Positions 31,790-43,269 of a DNA stretch of 64,000 nucleotides are shown piece after piece. The notes below the pieces were generated by a model. It saw only the letters and a program-made list of their open reading frames with translations. It was not told where the DNA came from and did no database searches. Source of the stretch: Gnetum montanum (taxonomy: Eukaryota; Streptophyta; Gnetopsida; Gnetales; Gnetaceae); NCBI GenBank assembly GCA_015680685.1, contig MNCI01013584.1, positions 818,771 through 882,770 on the forward strand, written 5' to 3'. Within the stretch, counting starts at the first letter, position 1. Each line of letters begins with the position of its first letter. The position numbers and the translations under genes are program-made.

Positions 31790-34076
31790 TTTGTTATGAA
31801 TATGAGATATTTCATATTGTATGGGTGGAATAGGTACTAATGAGTTAAGAGAATGTGACTAAGAGTGATTGGGAGGGTAAGGAGCACATCAGAGAGATTA
31901 AGCTCATGGAGTATTAGATCTATGGTACTCAAGAGAATAGTAGCAATGAATTGAAACATGAGTAGTTAAGCTAGTTAGGGACATAGGATTTTGGACATTA
32001 TAATCATAATAATTAGGCTACATGTAGGAATAATGCTATCTTAGTGGTGGTATCTTTCATGACTATGAATTTTTCCATTACTAATAATACTCATAATATT
32101 AAGATGAAGCTCAATTAGAATAGTATTGCTATGATTGGTAGGGCTACGTATAGTTGCCTTGGTGGTAAGAAATCCTTCTGGTGCTTATCTTTTAGTGAAT
32201 TTTAGATTGAAAGCATAAATTCCAAATTCTTAAAGATGTGACAAAACTAGACAACATCTCTTAATATGCTAATATTGATAAATGTCACATCATTTATTAT
32301 TTGAATCAAAGTCTACAACCTCCTCCAATATAGTATCCTTTTTTCTTTTATTACAATAGTTCTTTCTTATATCTTTCTTTTTTATTTTGTCCTTATATTT
32401 GATTCTATCTTATTATACTTTTCTCTCCATATGTTTTAATGCTATTTTAAATTTTTCATCAATTGAGTCCCACAATTTGTCAACCATGGTCAAAATTTCA
32501 ATGACTAATTTATGGATTAATAATATTTTTCTCTATATCACCTTTTCCAATGGTGCCTCCTCTTCTAGTTTGTAGAGAAAAATCTTATTTTCAATAGAGA
32601 GAGATATTTATTATACTATTCTACATTTTCTTATTTCTTAAGTTCTCCTTGCTTCTTCTCTGCTTGATCAATTAGACTCTGAATTTGATGAGTTTTTATT
32701 TCTAAAAGTATTTTTTGGGCATAGACCTCAAGAGTTTCCCTTGTTTTGTTTTTGAGCCCATCTATAATATGATGCAAGTATTTCCTTTGAGAAAATTCAT
32801 GGCCTAGACATCTATGTTATAGAGTAATTTCCCTACCTCTATCTTTGGATTTGCTTTCTCTAATTGGATATTTTGGAGTACATTTGATACTTATCATTGA
32901 ATAGATCTAACATTGCATTCTTTCTTTTAATTAATTCTACTTCTAAGGATTGGTACTAACTTTTAACTTCCTTGATGAATGCATTTGGAAGGATTTCAGC
33001 TTTTACCACTAGTTCTATATGTTTTGTAGGGCATATACATCATGAAATACTTACAAATGATATTATGGATGTTCATTGTAGTCTCCTTCAAACTTAGGAA
33101 TGTTTTTCATGTCTAGGCATTTGATTTGGCTATCCCATTTATGCTTGGTTAGAATGTAGATTATCTTCTTGATATTAATCATTCTTCTTGTAGTAAGCAA
33201 AGATTCTTGATAATCATCATGTTCATCATGATTCCTATCATAACTATGTCTCCTTCGATATATCTTACTATGTCTTTACTCATGTCGATGCCTTATTTTT
33301 TAATCATATTCATCATCTCTTATACAATGCTAGTGATAGTCTCTTTGATTATCTTCACTATGTCTTCTACCATTTATTCTCTTTTCTTGGACATACCTAC
33401 CCTCATCAAATCTTTATGATGAGAATGATAATGGAAAAATAGGAGATTTATGCAAGCTTTCTTTCCATCCATAAACCCCTTTAATTTTCTCTAGATGACC
33501 TAGTGGAAGACCTAGGCCTAGATGTCCCATGTGTCTAGGGTCACACTCTCCTTTTTTGTTGGTTACTTATCAAGGCTAAATATAGTAATGCATTGTTCAT
33601 GTTATCTATGTTTAGGGGAAAACAATTCTAATATTGTAATCAACTAGATTGATAGTCTATGTCATTATTTTCTAAAGATGATGTTAGTGGGATGATAACC
33701 CTATTTTCCTTAATGATTTCATGATGTATCTCCATGAAATGGTTCTTTTGTAGTTGGGCTTTGATGGGATGGTAGGGCTTGGACATCTCATTGGTCATCT
33801 TGTAGTTTGGAGTAGCTACTTCAATTTCCACCTTCATCAATGCTAAGCATTAATGAAATTGAATGATCAAGTGGTAATACAATATTACCTTCAAGTTCCT
33901 TCATCATATTTATTCATCCTAGTGAAGGATGAAAGTGAAGTCTAAATATTAAGGATCTAGATGCTATTAGACCCGTTTTATTTTGTTATGGAACCTAATC
34001 TTGATTTTTATATTTTGTTTCATCTCTTTACTAAGTCATTAATATTTGGGGAATCTATCTTGTAAGAAGAAGACAT
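31790..34076 (-). pseudogene. Gag of element F
   Basis: The start ATG at 34076 begins the shared MSSS-like N-terminus (AAGATGTCTTCTTC). The region matches gag of A and G in the same order: proline-poor N-terminal part, gag core near 32700-33130, basic segment near 32400, knuckle near 32240-32300. No long open frame remains in the sense direction. Confidence 0.65.
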
Positions 34077-34190
34077 CTTTTAGTTATCAAATATGCTTCA
34101 AAAAATAATATTATTTCCAAGTGATAAATAATTAGGGCTCTAATAGTGATCCTTAGAAGATTATAACCATCTAAATTACTAGCACTAAGT

Positions 34191-34207
34191 CCCTTATAAT
34201 GATGCTA
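34191..34207 (-). other. Primer-binding site (tRNA-Asp) of element F, decayed
   Basis: CCCTTATAATGATGCTA corresponds to the site of G with eight changes, seven of them transitions. It sits one base from the LTR start at 34209. Confidence 0.6.
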
Positions 34208-34208
34208 T

Positions 34209-35094
34209 TGATAAGTTACAAAGTACATCCTAGACCCAATCGTACAAATCACAGGTATTCATGTACAACCTAATCAAATTCTGTAAATTAGACTAGTTTT
34301 GATATCTAAATAGTTAGGTGATATATGACTAGTCACTATTTCCTAATTATACTTGTGTGAGCTAGTTCATTTGATTAAGTATCATTTAGGTGTATGATAT
34401 TGATGTTATATTGATAATGTATAAATTATTATTAAAATATTAAAATTCTAAATTATATATTCTTGTACAAGAAATAAATTTAGTTTAGCCTACACATTTA
34501 GTATGAATTCCCAAATTTCCATACAAATCCTAAACATATGCTAATGTTGCTAGGTTACCAAGTCTCCATTGTTGGGTATACCAAGTGATACACTATTGGG
34601 ATTACCAAATATTAATATGTTTATGATCAATGTTAGTCATACTCATGAAATCATAACTATTGTATATTAAATTATAAGTTACTAATTAATAGCATGGAAA
34701 AGAAAACATTAAGTTAAATTGCATTTGAAATAATTTGCAATGAATGTAAATTCATGCTAAGTTGAAGTACTATAATGGAATAAAATAGTATGAATCTTTA
34801 TTTATATTAATGGAATGCATTTAGGTATATAACACTTAAATAACGATTATAGACAATTATTTCAAGTGAAACTATCAATATTCACTAATTATACTAAGTT
34901 CTATGATGAAAAACTAACAAAGTTTCACTAAGACTATAAACTAAATAGTGTCATAAATGCAGTAGGCATGCTCATTTATATAGGTATTTAGTATCTTTAT
35001 ATCAATGCTACTACATTAACGTAGCTAACCGTACATCAACACTAATGCATTGACATTGTTGCATTAATATGGCTGATGAAATGAAGACTCATCA
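34209..35094 (-). repeat. 5' LTR of element F
   Basis: 886 bp from TGATAAG to ACTCATCA. It shares 'TACCAAGT' blocks (34555-34600) and the general layout with the LTRs of A and G. The palindromic end near 35000-35070 is decayed. Confidence 0.65.
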
Positions 35095-35098
35095 ATAA

Positions 35099-35547
35099 TG
35101 TTAACTTTTATAACTATTGTTACCATGAGGTCTAATAAAATAATGAATTATTTGTGATGATATATGTCAACTTATACATATCATGTTTAATCAACACTAT
35201 AGATCATTTTCGTACTATGGTATAAGCTTTTAATGCGTAATGTATGTCCAAGATAGTATAAAGTATTATTTGAGGTACAAGTTCAATACTTCTTGTTTAT
35301 CTTGGATTATTCATGATACTTACATGTAAAGATTCAAGAGTATTTATAGGTATAGAGTAATAATTGTGATACTTGTGAAAAAATGTAATAGTTAGTAACA
35401 AGTTCATTAATTAATAGTTAATGTAAATTAATTATTAAGTATAAACATCATAAATATCTATGACGGTGTAAACACAAGTTGATGGTATCATTTCATATAA
35501 ATCTCTTTTGAATGATGATTTTGATAGAACATTTCTAGTCTTCAACA
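35099..35547 (-). repeat. Probable Ty1/copia LTR
   Basis: 449 bp bounded TG...CA. On the minus strand it starts TGTTGAAGAC just after AAGCTTGAGGGAT, the polypurine tract style of plant Ty1/copia elements, and has CCTATAAATACTCTTGAATC as a promoter-like segment near 35335-35355. It lies between the LTR of F and the insertion of G. No copia coding sequence was found next to it. Confidence 0.45.
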
Positions 35548-35586
35548 CAATCCCTCAAGCTTAACATTTGAAAAAAAGTGTACTTT

Positions 35587-35591
35587 ACCAT
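35587..35591. repeat. Target site duplication of element G, left copy
   Basis: ACCAT directly before TGATGAG; repeated at 43265-43269 directly after CTCATCA. Confidence 0.9.
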
Positions 35592-37000
35592 TGATGAGTG
35601 GTGAGGTACCCCTACACTTAATTCGGCCGAACTCCACAGACTAAGTTCCTACACACCCCATGGAACACTTGGGGTTAATCATTCGTTGTCTTCCCAGACT
35701 TAATTGTGGTTGTCATGGTGTATGGTTAAGTAAGTCTGAGGTATATGATTTTTATATCTTTTTATGTTTTCTCCTATGCTATTGAGGTGAAGGGTTGAGA
35801 AACTAACTAACTCTAACTAATGACTAAGTCTAAATGACCTAGCATTAGCATCCGTTCCCACTTACCATACACACCTTGAATTGATGCAACCTTGGCTACA
35901 AAATGCTAATTATTGCTGGGATCACCACGCATAATGCACGTGCTCAAAGTGGTCATATTGAGGCACCTAACTAGGAGGAAAGGGTTGAAAGAATCTATCT
36001 AGCCTAAGTACAATGAGCAACTGATTCCTTGACTAACTGTACACATCTGGGACTACCACTAGAATTACCAAGTGTATATCCTAGATATGCCACTGGGTTA
36101 CCAAGTAGTCACACTAGATGCTTGTAATCAAGTCGTACTCATACCACATGCAATGAGCAGCTGATTCCCTGACTATTTGTACACATCCTTAGATGCTTGT
36201 AATCAAGTTGTACTCAATCTGCATTCTAGGAGTTTAACGATGAGAGAGAAAATAATAAATAAAATCCTATTCCATGCACTGCAAGGTTTATCCGAAAAGC
36301 TTGTCTTTATTGCCATACACAACTTGTGTTCAGGTACAATGTTGCTTGAATAAAGATCCGTTCACTTTAGGACTCCTACTGTGGGCACATGGAAAATATT
36401 CTATCTCTGGAGTGATCAAACTGCCAAAGTTTTCCTACTTCTAACTCAGGATGGGAAATAAGGGGAGAGCTGACTCTTATTTATAGATATGGTGACGGAC
36501 CGCGATATCGCGTACGCGAAATCGCATGCAATGAGTAGTCGATTCCTTGACTATCCTTAGATGCTCGTAATCAAGTTGTAGTCAATCCACATTCTAAGAG
36601 TTTAAGGATTAGAGAGAAAATAATAAATAAAATCCTATTCCATGCACTGCAAGGTTTATCTAGAAAGCTCATCTTTATTACCATACACAACTTGTGTTCA
36701 GGTATAATGTTGCTCAAATAAAAATCTGTTCACTTTAGGACTCCTACTGTGGGCACATGAAAAATATTCTATCTTTGGAGTGATCAAACTGCCAGAGTTT
36801 TCCTACGTCTAACTCAGGATGGGAAATAAGGGGAGAGCCACCTCTTATTTATAGATATGGTGACAGACTGCAATATTGCGTATGCGACATCACAGGGGGT
36901 AATGCGATATCACGTACATGATATCGCAGGGGATGTGATATTGCGGCGGCCACGATATTGCATACCCGATATCGTGGCTCATGCAAATCGCATCTCATCA
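35592..37000 (-). repeat. 3' LTR of element G with internal duplication
   Basis: 1409 bp against 1005 bp for the 5' LTR. The extra length is a tandem duplication of a 378-bp unit starting at 36147 and 36525 (CATGCAATGAG both times). Ends TGATGAG and CTCATCA match the 5' LTR. Confidence 0.88.
36147..36902. repeat. 378-bp tandem duplication inside the 3' LTR of G
   Basis: Unit 1 (36147-36524) and unit 2 (36525-36902) share the whole path from CATGCAATGAG through ATAATAAATAAAATCCTATT and GGGAAATAAGGGGAGAGC to the GCGATATCGC palindrome. Each unit carries a TATTTATA TATA box on the minus strand, so the LTR has two promoters. Confidence 0.85.
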
Positions 37001-37010
37001 TACCCCCATG
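37001..37010 (-). other. Polypurine tract of element G
   Basis: TACCCCCATG, the complement of CATGGGGGTA, abuts the 3' LTR. Confidence 0.7.
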
Positions 37011-38950
37011 ACTAAATGAAAACTCGTCCTCAAGCTCCTTACAATAATATCGGGAAGGTATGGAATTATTGAGGGGAATGGAACTAATGGGATGACATGT
37101 TAATGGATCATCATTACAAGACTTGACAAAACTTGTGTTCATGACAACCAGGGTGAACACCTTATTACAATGACATCAAGCCTTTGTTGGTAGCTAAGAA
37201 AGAGAGAGAGAGAAAGAAGTGTTGTTGCTGCCAATGCCAAGATTGTGCCTTCCATTGTCCGTCGGTAAGCTTGCCATCGATCTTGCTTCTTGCATAGCTA
37301 CTTCCAGCGCTGCTCCATTCCATGTGTTCCCTCCATATCTGGTCTATTATTTCATTATCGCCATCTACACACACAACATAATCTTATATTATCAAGGGTA
37401 AATGAATCATCATGTAATTGATACCTTGCTTCGGTGTAAGTTCATTGGCTAAGTTGTGGTATGGCTAATATGGATCTAGGGATATGTTAATGATGACTAC
37501 TAAAGGTGTAGGGGTTAGGAAGAAAATCAAAAAATTTGGGGCTAGGAGAAAATTGAAAAAATAGGGCCCCGTACCCCCATGACTAATTGCGAACCTCCGA
37601 TAGCGTTAGAATGGAGAAAGGAAAGGAGTAAGAAAGATAGATAAAAAGGTACAACTATGGCATCGATGAAATGGATGTCAAGATGAAAATGAATAGAATA
37701 AAATTAATTGAAAAATGTTAAGGGAAAGAAGTTAACTAATGCTCCAAATAGGAATGTTAGTGGGTCCTCCCCAAAGCAGGATCATGCGCTTGATGCCCTA
37801 ACAAACCCACATTCAAAGAGTTTGTAGGCTCCAAGAATGTTAATTGGAACAAGAGTTAAAGTCTTAACCGCAAGAATTTACCAAAAAGAAAACAATGTAT
37901 CTACCAAAATATACACTAATGATACAATCGGCAATGAGGTGAACAATAGAGAGAAGGGTGGAGAGAAGAGGATGCAATGGAATCCCAAGAACAAGGTGTT
38001 GTACAGCCCCTTGTGTGTTTCATGATTAATGTGACTTAGCAAATCCCATTCCAAGTTCAGCTTTAAACCAACCACATCCAGTGACTTTGCATCAATGAAT
38101 TCGGCTAAACGATCCACTTGGATAACAAGAATGCCTTCCCCAAGAGTCACCACCATTCTGACAAAACAAAGGAGAGAATGGGAAGTGAGAAGGGCCTTAG
38201 CTAGAGGGAACAGTTTTGGTTCCATAACCAGTGCTTGTAGCTCAGGTTTATTTCATCTAAGGGATGTGCTTTGAATTCTCACTTTGTTTTTTTTCTTTTG
38301 TTTTGTGTTTTTATGCATGAGAACCACACCATGCAAAGACTTTGTTATTTTTATTGTCTCATCTTTTGATAATTGGGTAACATCGGAATGATAAGAAAAA
38401 CTCAAAAAGAAAACATCCAAGCACCCAAGAGAACGGCCAACACAACAGCATCAGGTTCCCTTGAAGTCACACCCATTTCAATCCTTGAGTCCTTCCTTAG
38501 TTTGAGAAATACCTAGTCACCGATTTGTTTAAGTTCTTATTATGAAAGGAACTGTACATTTCCAAGCCAAGAGAGACCATAGAGTGTTGTATATGGATGG
38601 ATGAAGTGAACTCATTACCTACCATATCAAAAAAACATACCTTAGTATCAACATCATAACTTAAGGTAAAAACAAAACATTAGCAATCAACATGAAAATA
38701 GTTTGTGCCATCATTCCAAACACTTATTGGGTGACAAACTTACAGGGTGGATCACACACACACACACACACACACAATAAAAAATTATAACGATGTTGTA
38801 AAACAAAAAACAAGAAAAGTTTAAAAAGGTTATAAAACAAAAAATAGAAAAGTTAAAGAAATTTTTAAAACAAAAATGTGTAAGAAAAAAATGTTGTAAA
38901 ACAAAAACGTGTAAAAAAAATGTGTAAAAAAAAACGTAAACAGAACTAAG
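37011..38950 (-). other. 3' non-coding region of element G
   Basis: It matches 21289-23134 of element D inverted. It includes the acceptor-like TGTGTAG followed by ATG at 37364, after which only short similarity to D remains (RHNLGIGSN-like), and a CNDDPLTCHPI reading near 37090-37160 shared with D. A second CATGGGGGTA-like run is at 37575-37582. A-rich repeats occupy 38790-38940. Confidence 0.6.
38753..38776. repeat. (CA)12 microsatellite
   Basis: Twelve uninterrupted CA units within the 3' region of element G, absent from the matching place in D. Confidence 0.95.
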
Positions 38951-39178
38951 GGTTCCATATGATTAGCATAGGTGGTCATCTTTCCAATGATTGAGTGGAA
39001 AGGGAGAGATCCGAAATAATGAGTGCCTATTTGAATTTCTTAAAATTGTCTAACTTCTCCCAATTGATGATCTTAGATTAAGGGGTGGAAGTTGGTGACG
39101 CTCATATTCCAATGTATATATGCTTTCGTTATGGGCATGGGTTTCCTTAGTTCGTTTCATGCATATTTGGTTGCTCCT

Positions 39179-39964
39179 TCAAGTAGCTGTCAACCACGGG
39201 GTGTCTACTACTGGTTGTGTGGCTGCTACATACAGGCATCTTTGTTGCAAAGTTTCAAGGGCACACCTATTACATGGAGGAATTTCCTCCATGTCATCAC
39301 CCAATGAATCACTGTATGTGATGCATAGAAGTTTCCTCTTCTTAATCTTCCCATAAATATTTATCTTATAGATTTCCAAGGAAAGATCGCGGATCCTAAG
39401 GCATGCATCTACTGTACTCAGCCATGCCCTTCCCATTATAATTGGGAACTCCCCTTTGTTGTTATTAACTTCAATCACCAAGAAATTAGCTGGGTATGAC
39501 CAACAACACATAGTGGTAATAATTTCCTCCACCAATCCCAAGGGAATGGTGATGGACTGGTTTACCATCTCTAGTTGAATGTTGCTCTTCTTAAGTTGGG
39601 GCAGGTTCCAGGCATGATACATCTCTCGTGAAATTAAGTTAACTCCAGAACCTAAGTTAATAAGAGCCCTATGTGGTTTATTTCTGACAATTTGTAAATA
39701 GATTAAGGGACTCCCAAGGTTAGTTAATTTCCTAGGAAGGTGGCCTACCTTGATCCAGTCGGTTACAGTATGCATTAACATAACCGTATGCATTAAGCTC
39801 TGTTGGATTAAAGGGTGCTCCGAAGTGTTAGATGGTGGAGGAGTGTACATGGGCCCAACTGCTTGTTTTTGCAAGAGTTTATCTAGGCTTCTGGTTCTAA
39901 AGAAGGGTCTTCTCTTTTTACAATTTTCAAAACCAGCAGCAGGTTGAATATTTACAGCTCTCAT
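39179..39964 (-). pseudogene. Aspartic protease ORF of element G, active site changed
   Basis: An open frame of 261 codons that begins in the gag-protease linker (PFFRTRSLDKLLQKQ), continues IKVGHLPRKLTNLGSPLIYL, then ALINLGSGVNLIS, where the catalytic Asp is Asn (a G to A type change), PLGLVEEIITTM, and FPIIMGRAWLSTVDACLR. It ends in the linker that in D leads to RT. It is the best preserved protease of the family, but should be inactive. The sequence just below 39179 reads on through a spacer and then jumps to the end of pol (THYFGSLPFHSIIGKM, about 39000). Confidence 0.85.
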
Positions 39965-42119
39965 AGCATGACATTGCTACGGTTGAGGAGGGAGTTCCCC
40001 TTGCATTGTTGGAGCAGGAGGTGTTATGGGAACTACTTGTGGAAGAGGTGCGAATGGATTTGGAGGATGGTGTGGGTATGGAGTGTCTCCCAGAGGAGAA
40101 GGAGTCCTTATGAAGTACTCCCGAACTTGGTAGTGATGGTGGGAAGTTGTGTGACTCATAGAGTCACTTAGAAAAATTGGTTGCTGCACATAATATCCAT
40201 ANGTGTTTGCCATTGGTTGAGTCTTGGATTAAACACATACACCCCAGACTCTTGTAGATGTGAGATAATTGGACAACATCCCTTAGGATGGTCATATTAG
40301 TAGATCTCACATCCACCATCATCATCTGTGTCAAAGTCCACGGCCACATCGGAGTTAGTGATTTTCCCCTTACCCTTGTTATGTGCAGGGCCTAAATCTC
40401 TCCACTTTGTCTTACCTTTGTCACTATTTGTTCTACCTTAAACTATTCTACAATTTTTAAGAAAGTTTCAATTTTAGAGTCTAAGGAACTCCATACATCA
40501 TCTACCTTAGCTGCTATTTCTATTGTGAGCTTTTGAAGTGGCAAGGTCTTTCTGTTCACCAACTCTTTAATTGGTGACTCATCTTCTTCATCACAAAATT
40601 TCACTTCCTTCTTTTGAAAAGAGGGATCATGGTTATATTCTTATGCACTTTCCCTTTTTTGTAGCTCACCTTCTTCTTTTGCTACTTACTCCACTAAGAG
40701 ACGTACTTCATGGGCTCTAAGTTGTGAGAGTCTCCCTTGGGCATAAGTCCCAAGGGTTCTTCTAGTTTCATGCCTTAGCCCATCCATGATGTGGCGAAGT
40801 TGATCCTGTTGAGCATATCCATGGCCCAGGCAACGACGTAACAATGTGTAATAGCGGGCCATGGCAGCATCCAAGGGTTCATAAGTACCTTGCTTCCAAC
40901 CTTGGATCTGCTTATGCATATTGGACACTCTAGAGTACATTTGATACTTCTTGTTGAACAGTTCTAGCATCGTACTCCACTTCCTGATGGTTTCCGGTTC
41001 TAAGGACCAGTACCAGCTCTCTGGTTCCTTGGTGAGTGTCTTTGGGAACAACTTAAGTTTTTGCCATTCATTTTCTATATTCTACAAGGAACAGGCATTT
41101 TGGAATTCCTGTAAATGATTTTGTGGATCAACATTGTATCCCCCTTAAAATCATGGGATATTGTTCATGTCTAAACATTTGATCTGACTATCTTTTAAAT
41201 GCCTTGTGGGAATCCTAACTGCCTTTGTTATGTCAAGCATACTTTAGGTTGCGAGTAGGGGCTCATCATGATCATCTCTTTCATAACGCCTATGATGTCT
41301 ACGTTGTTCCCTACTCTTCCTACGTCCTTGCCCTTGTCCTCTCTCTTGACTTTCCCATTGAGGTCTCTCGTTTTGTCTACCTTTATCCTCTCCGTTGTGT
41401 TCATGCTGGCTATACCCAAATATGGAAGGAGAGGGTGAGTGATGCAAAGAAGGGTAAGAAGAAGGGGAACCATCACCATGATGATGTTTCTTACCTTCTC
41501 TTCAGCTACTATGGCCCCGATCGTGGTGACGATCTAAGTGCCCATCCTTAGCATGAGTGGTTGTTCCCTCTGTGAACAGTTGGTGTTCACGGGCATCAGA
41601 ACCATGTTTATGTATCGTTGATCATAGGTTATGATACCCAACCTCCTCCTCATCATTAGGAGGGGGAACATCATTTGCTAAAGAACCCATTATAAGGGGT
41701 TTCTCGTCTCCTATTTTGTTAAGGACATGCAGATCTTTTCCCTTTAGCAGTGTATGTTGACTCTCTTGCCTAGAATCCCTCATATGTTGTGCTTCTATGG
41801 GATGATAGTCCCTCATATAAAAATCATTCACAACATATTCAGCATATAATTCTATCATGCCAATCTATGCCAAGGCACAGAGAAGCATGTTTGGAACTGC
41901 ATGATCTGGGGGTAACACAATGTTACCTTACAAATCTCTCCATTGCCACTGTTCATCTTGATGGAGGATAAAGGTAAAGTTTGGAATATACTCATCGGGA
42001 TGAGTATAAACTATCTTGTATTGTTTAGGACTTGGCTGATTTTAGTTATGTGTTATATGTTGCCGACTGTCTCGTGTATGGTCCTTAGGTGGTGAGTTTC
42101 TCTTATGAGAAGAAGACAT
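39965..42119 (-). pseudogene. Gag of element G
   Basis: Starts ATG at 42119, MSSSHKRNSPP, 123 bases from the PBS. Domains in order: an N-terminal segment (YIPNFTFILHQDEQ), a basic/Glu-rich part (41228-41479), the gag core with an open run at 40686-41051 (SWYWSLEPETIRKWSTMLEL, IQGWKQGTYEPLDAAMARYY, GLRHETRRTLGTYAQGRLSQ), and the knuckle region near 40280-40320 with CEIYQYDHPKGCCP-like sequence. A single N lies at 40202. A few stops and frameshifts break it. Confidence 0.85.
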
Positions 42120-42241
42120 TGTTATCAGTGTGCTATCTCACCGTTATAAAATTTTTATCTTGATTAACCCAAAGGTTCGTTCAGGCTCCCAACGATGTGA
42201 GTGACATCCTTTATGTTCTATTTGGCGCACAAACACTTAGT

Positions 42242-42258
42242 CCCCGGCAACGGCGCCA
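42242..42258 (-). other. Primer-binding site, perfect match to tRNA-Asp
   Basis: CCCCGGCAACGGCGCCA is the 3' end of plant tRNA-Asp with CCA, as I know that tRNA; on the minus strand the element therefore carries its complement. tRNA-Asp is the primer described for Athila elements. One base separates it from the LTR. Confidence 0.9.
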
Positions 42259-42259
42259 A

Positions 42260-43264
42260 TGATGAGTGGTGAGGTATCCCTACACTCAACCATACAAAAT
42301 GAGCGTAGTAAGCATGATTCGGTCGAACTCTATAGACCAAGTGCCTACACACCCCATGGAACACTTGGAGTTAATCATTCATTGTCTTCTTAGACTTACT
42401 TATGATTGTCACGGTGTATGGTTAAGTAAGTCTGAGGTATATGATTTTTATATCTTTTTATGTTTTTCTCCTATGCTATCGAGGTGAAGGGTTAAGAAAC
42501 TAACTAACTCTAACTAATGACTAAGTCTAAACTACCTAGCATCAGCATCCATTCCCACTTACCGTACACACATTGAACCGATGCAACCGTGGCTACCAAA
42601 CGCTAATCATTGCTGGGATCACCACACGTAACTAGGAGGAAAGGGTTGAGAGAATCTATCTAGCCTAAGTGTGATGAGCAGCTGATTCCTTGACTAATCA
42701 TACACATCTGGGACAACCACTAGGATTACCAAGTGTAGATCCTAGATACACCACTGGGTTACCAAGTAGTCACACTAGATTCTCGTAATCAAGTCGTACT
42801 CATACCGCATGCGATGAGTAGCCGATTCCTTGACTATTTATACACATCCTTAGATGCTCGTAATCAAGTTGTACTCATTCCACATTCTAGAAGTTTAAGG
42901 TTGAGAGAGAAAACAATAAATAAAATCCTATTCCATGCACTGCAAGGTTTATCCGGAAAGCTCATCTTTATTTCTATACACAACTTGTGTTCAGGTACAA
43001 TGTTGCTCGAATAAAGATCCGTTCACTTTAGGACTCCTACTGTGGGCACATGGAAAATATTCGGGCACATGGAAAATATTCTATCTCTGGAGTGATCAAA
43101 CTGCCATAGTTTCCCTACTTCTAACTTAGGATGGGAAATAAGGGGAGAGCTGCCTCTTATTTATAAATATGGTGGAGGACCACGATATCGTGTACAGGAC
43201 ATCGTAGGGGATGACGTGATATCACGTATGTGATATCGCGACTCATGCAAATCATGTCTCATCA
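42260..43264 (-). repeat. 5' LTR of element G
   Basis: 1005 bp, TGATGAG...CTCATCA. A 19-bp tandem duplication (GGGCACATGGAAAATATTC) is at 43044-43081. TATTTATA at 43158-43165 is the TATA box on the minus strand, followed towards the LTR start by CGATATCG, GTGATATCAC and GTGATATCGCG palindromes (43180-43242). Confidence 0.9.
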
Positions 43265-43269
43265 ACCAT
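43265..43269. repeat. Target site duplication of element G, right copy
   Basis: ACCAT, identical to 35587-35591. Confidence 0.9.

Larger units (their letters stand above)
29800..35094 (-). mobile_element. Athila-like element F, truncated after RT
   Basis: Minus-strand order: LTR 34209-35094, PBS, gag from 34076, protease, RT, then loss of the rest near 29800 where the LINE begins. It is more decayed than A, D or G: its PBS differs from the perfect one at eight sites. Confidence 0.75.
35592..43264 (-). mobile_element. Complete non-autonomous Athila-like element G (gag-PR only)
   Basis: The 7673-bp element is flanked by ACCAT. On the minus strand it has a 5' LTR (42260-43264), a perfect tRNA-Asp PBS, gag, protease, a junction straight into the last pol codons, a 3' non-coding region, a polypurine tract and a 3' LTR (35592-37000). 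RT, RNase H and integrase are missing. Good preservation of PBS and CpG-rich LTR ends suggests that it is the youngest copy. It must have been mobilised by enzymes from another copy. Confidence 0.9.

Noticed and set aside
35592-36140. Repeated 'ACCAAGT' and 'GAGCAGCTGATTCC' blocks considered as a CRISPR-like or satellite array
   Set aside because: They are unevenly spaced LTR blocks found once or twice in each LTR of the family; there are no regular spacers, and the genome is eukaryotic.
41225-41551. Plus-strand open frame of 108 codons
   Set aside because: Antisense to the basic part of gag of element G.
42242-42258. Possible tRNA-Asp gene fragment
   Set aside because: Only the 17 terminal bases with CCA are present, next to an LTR; this is a primer-binding site.
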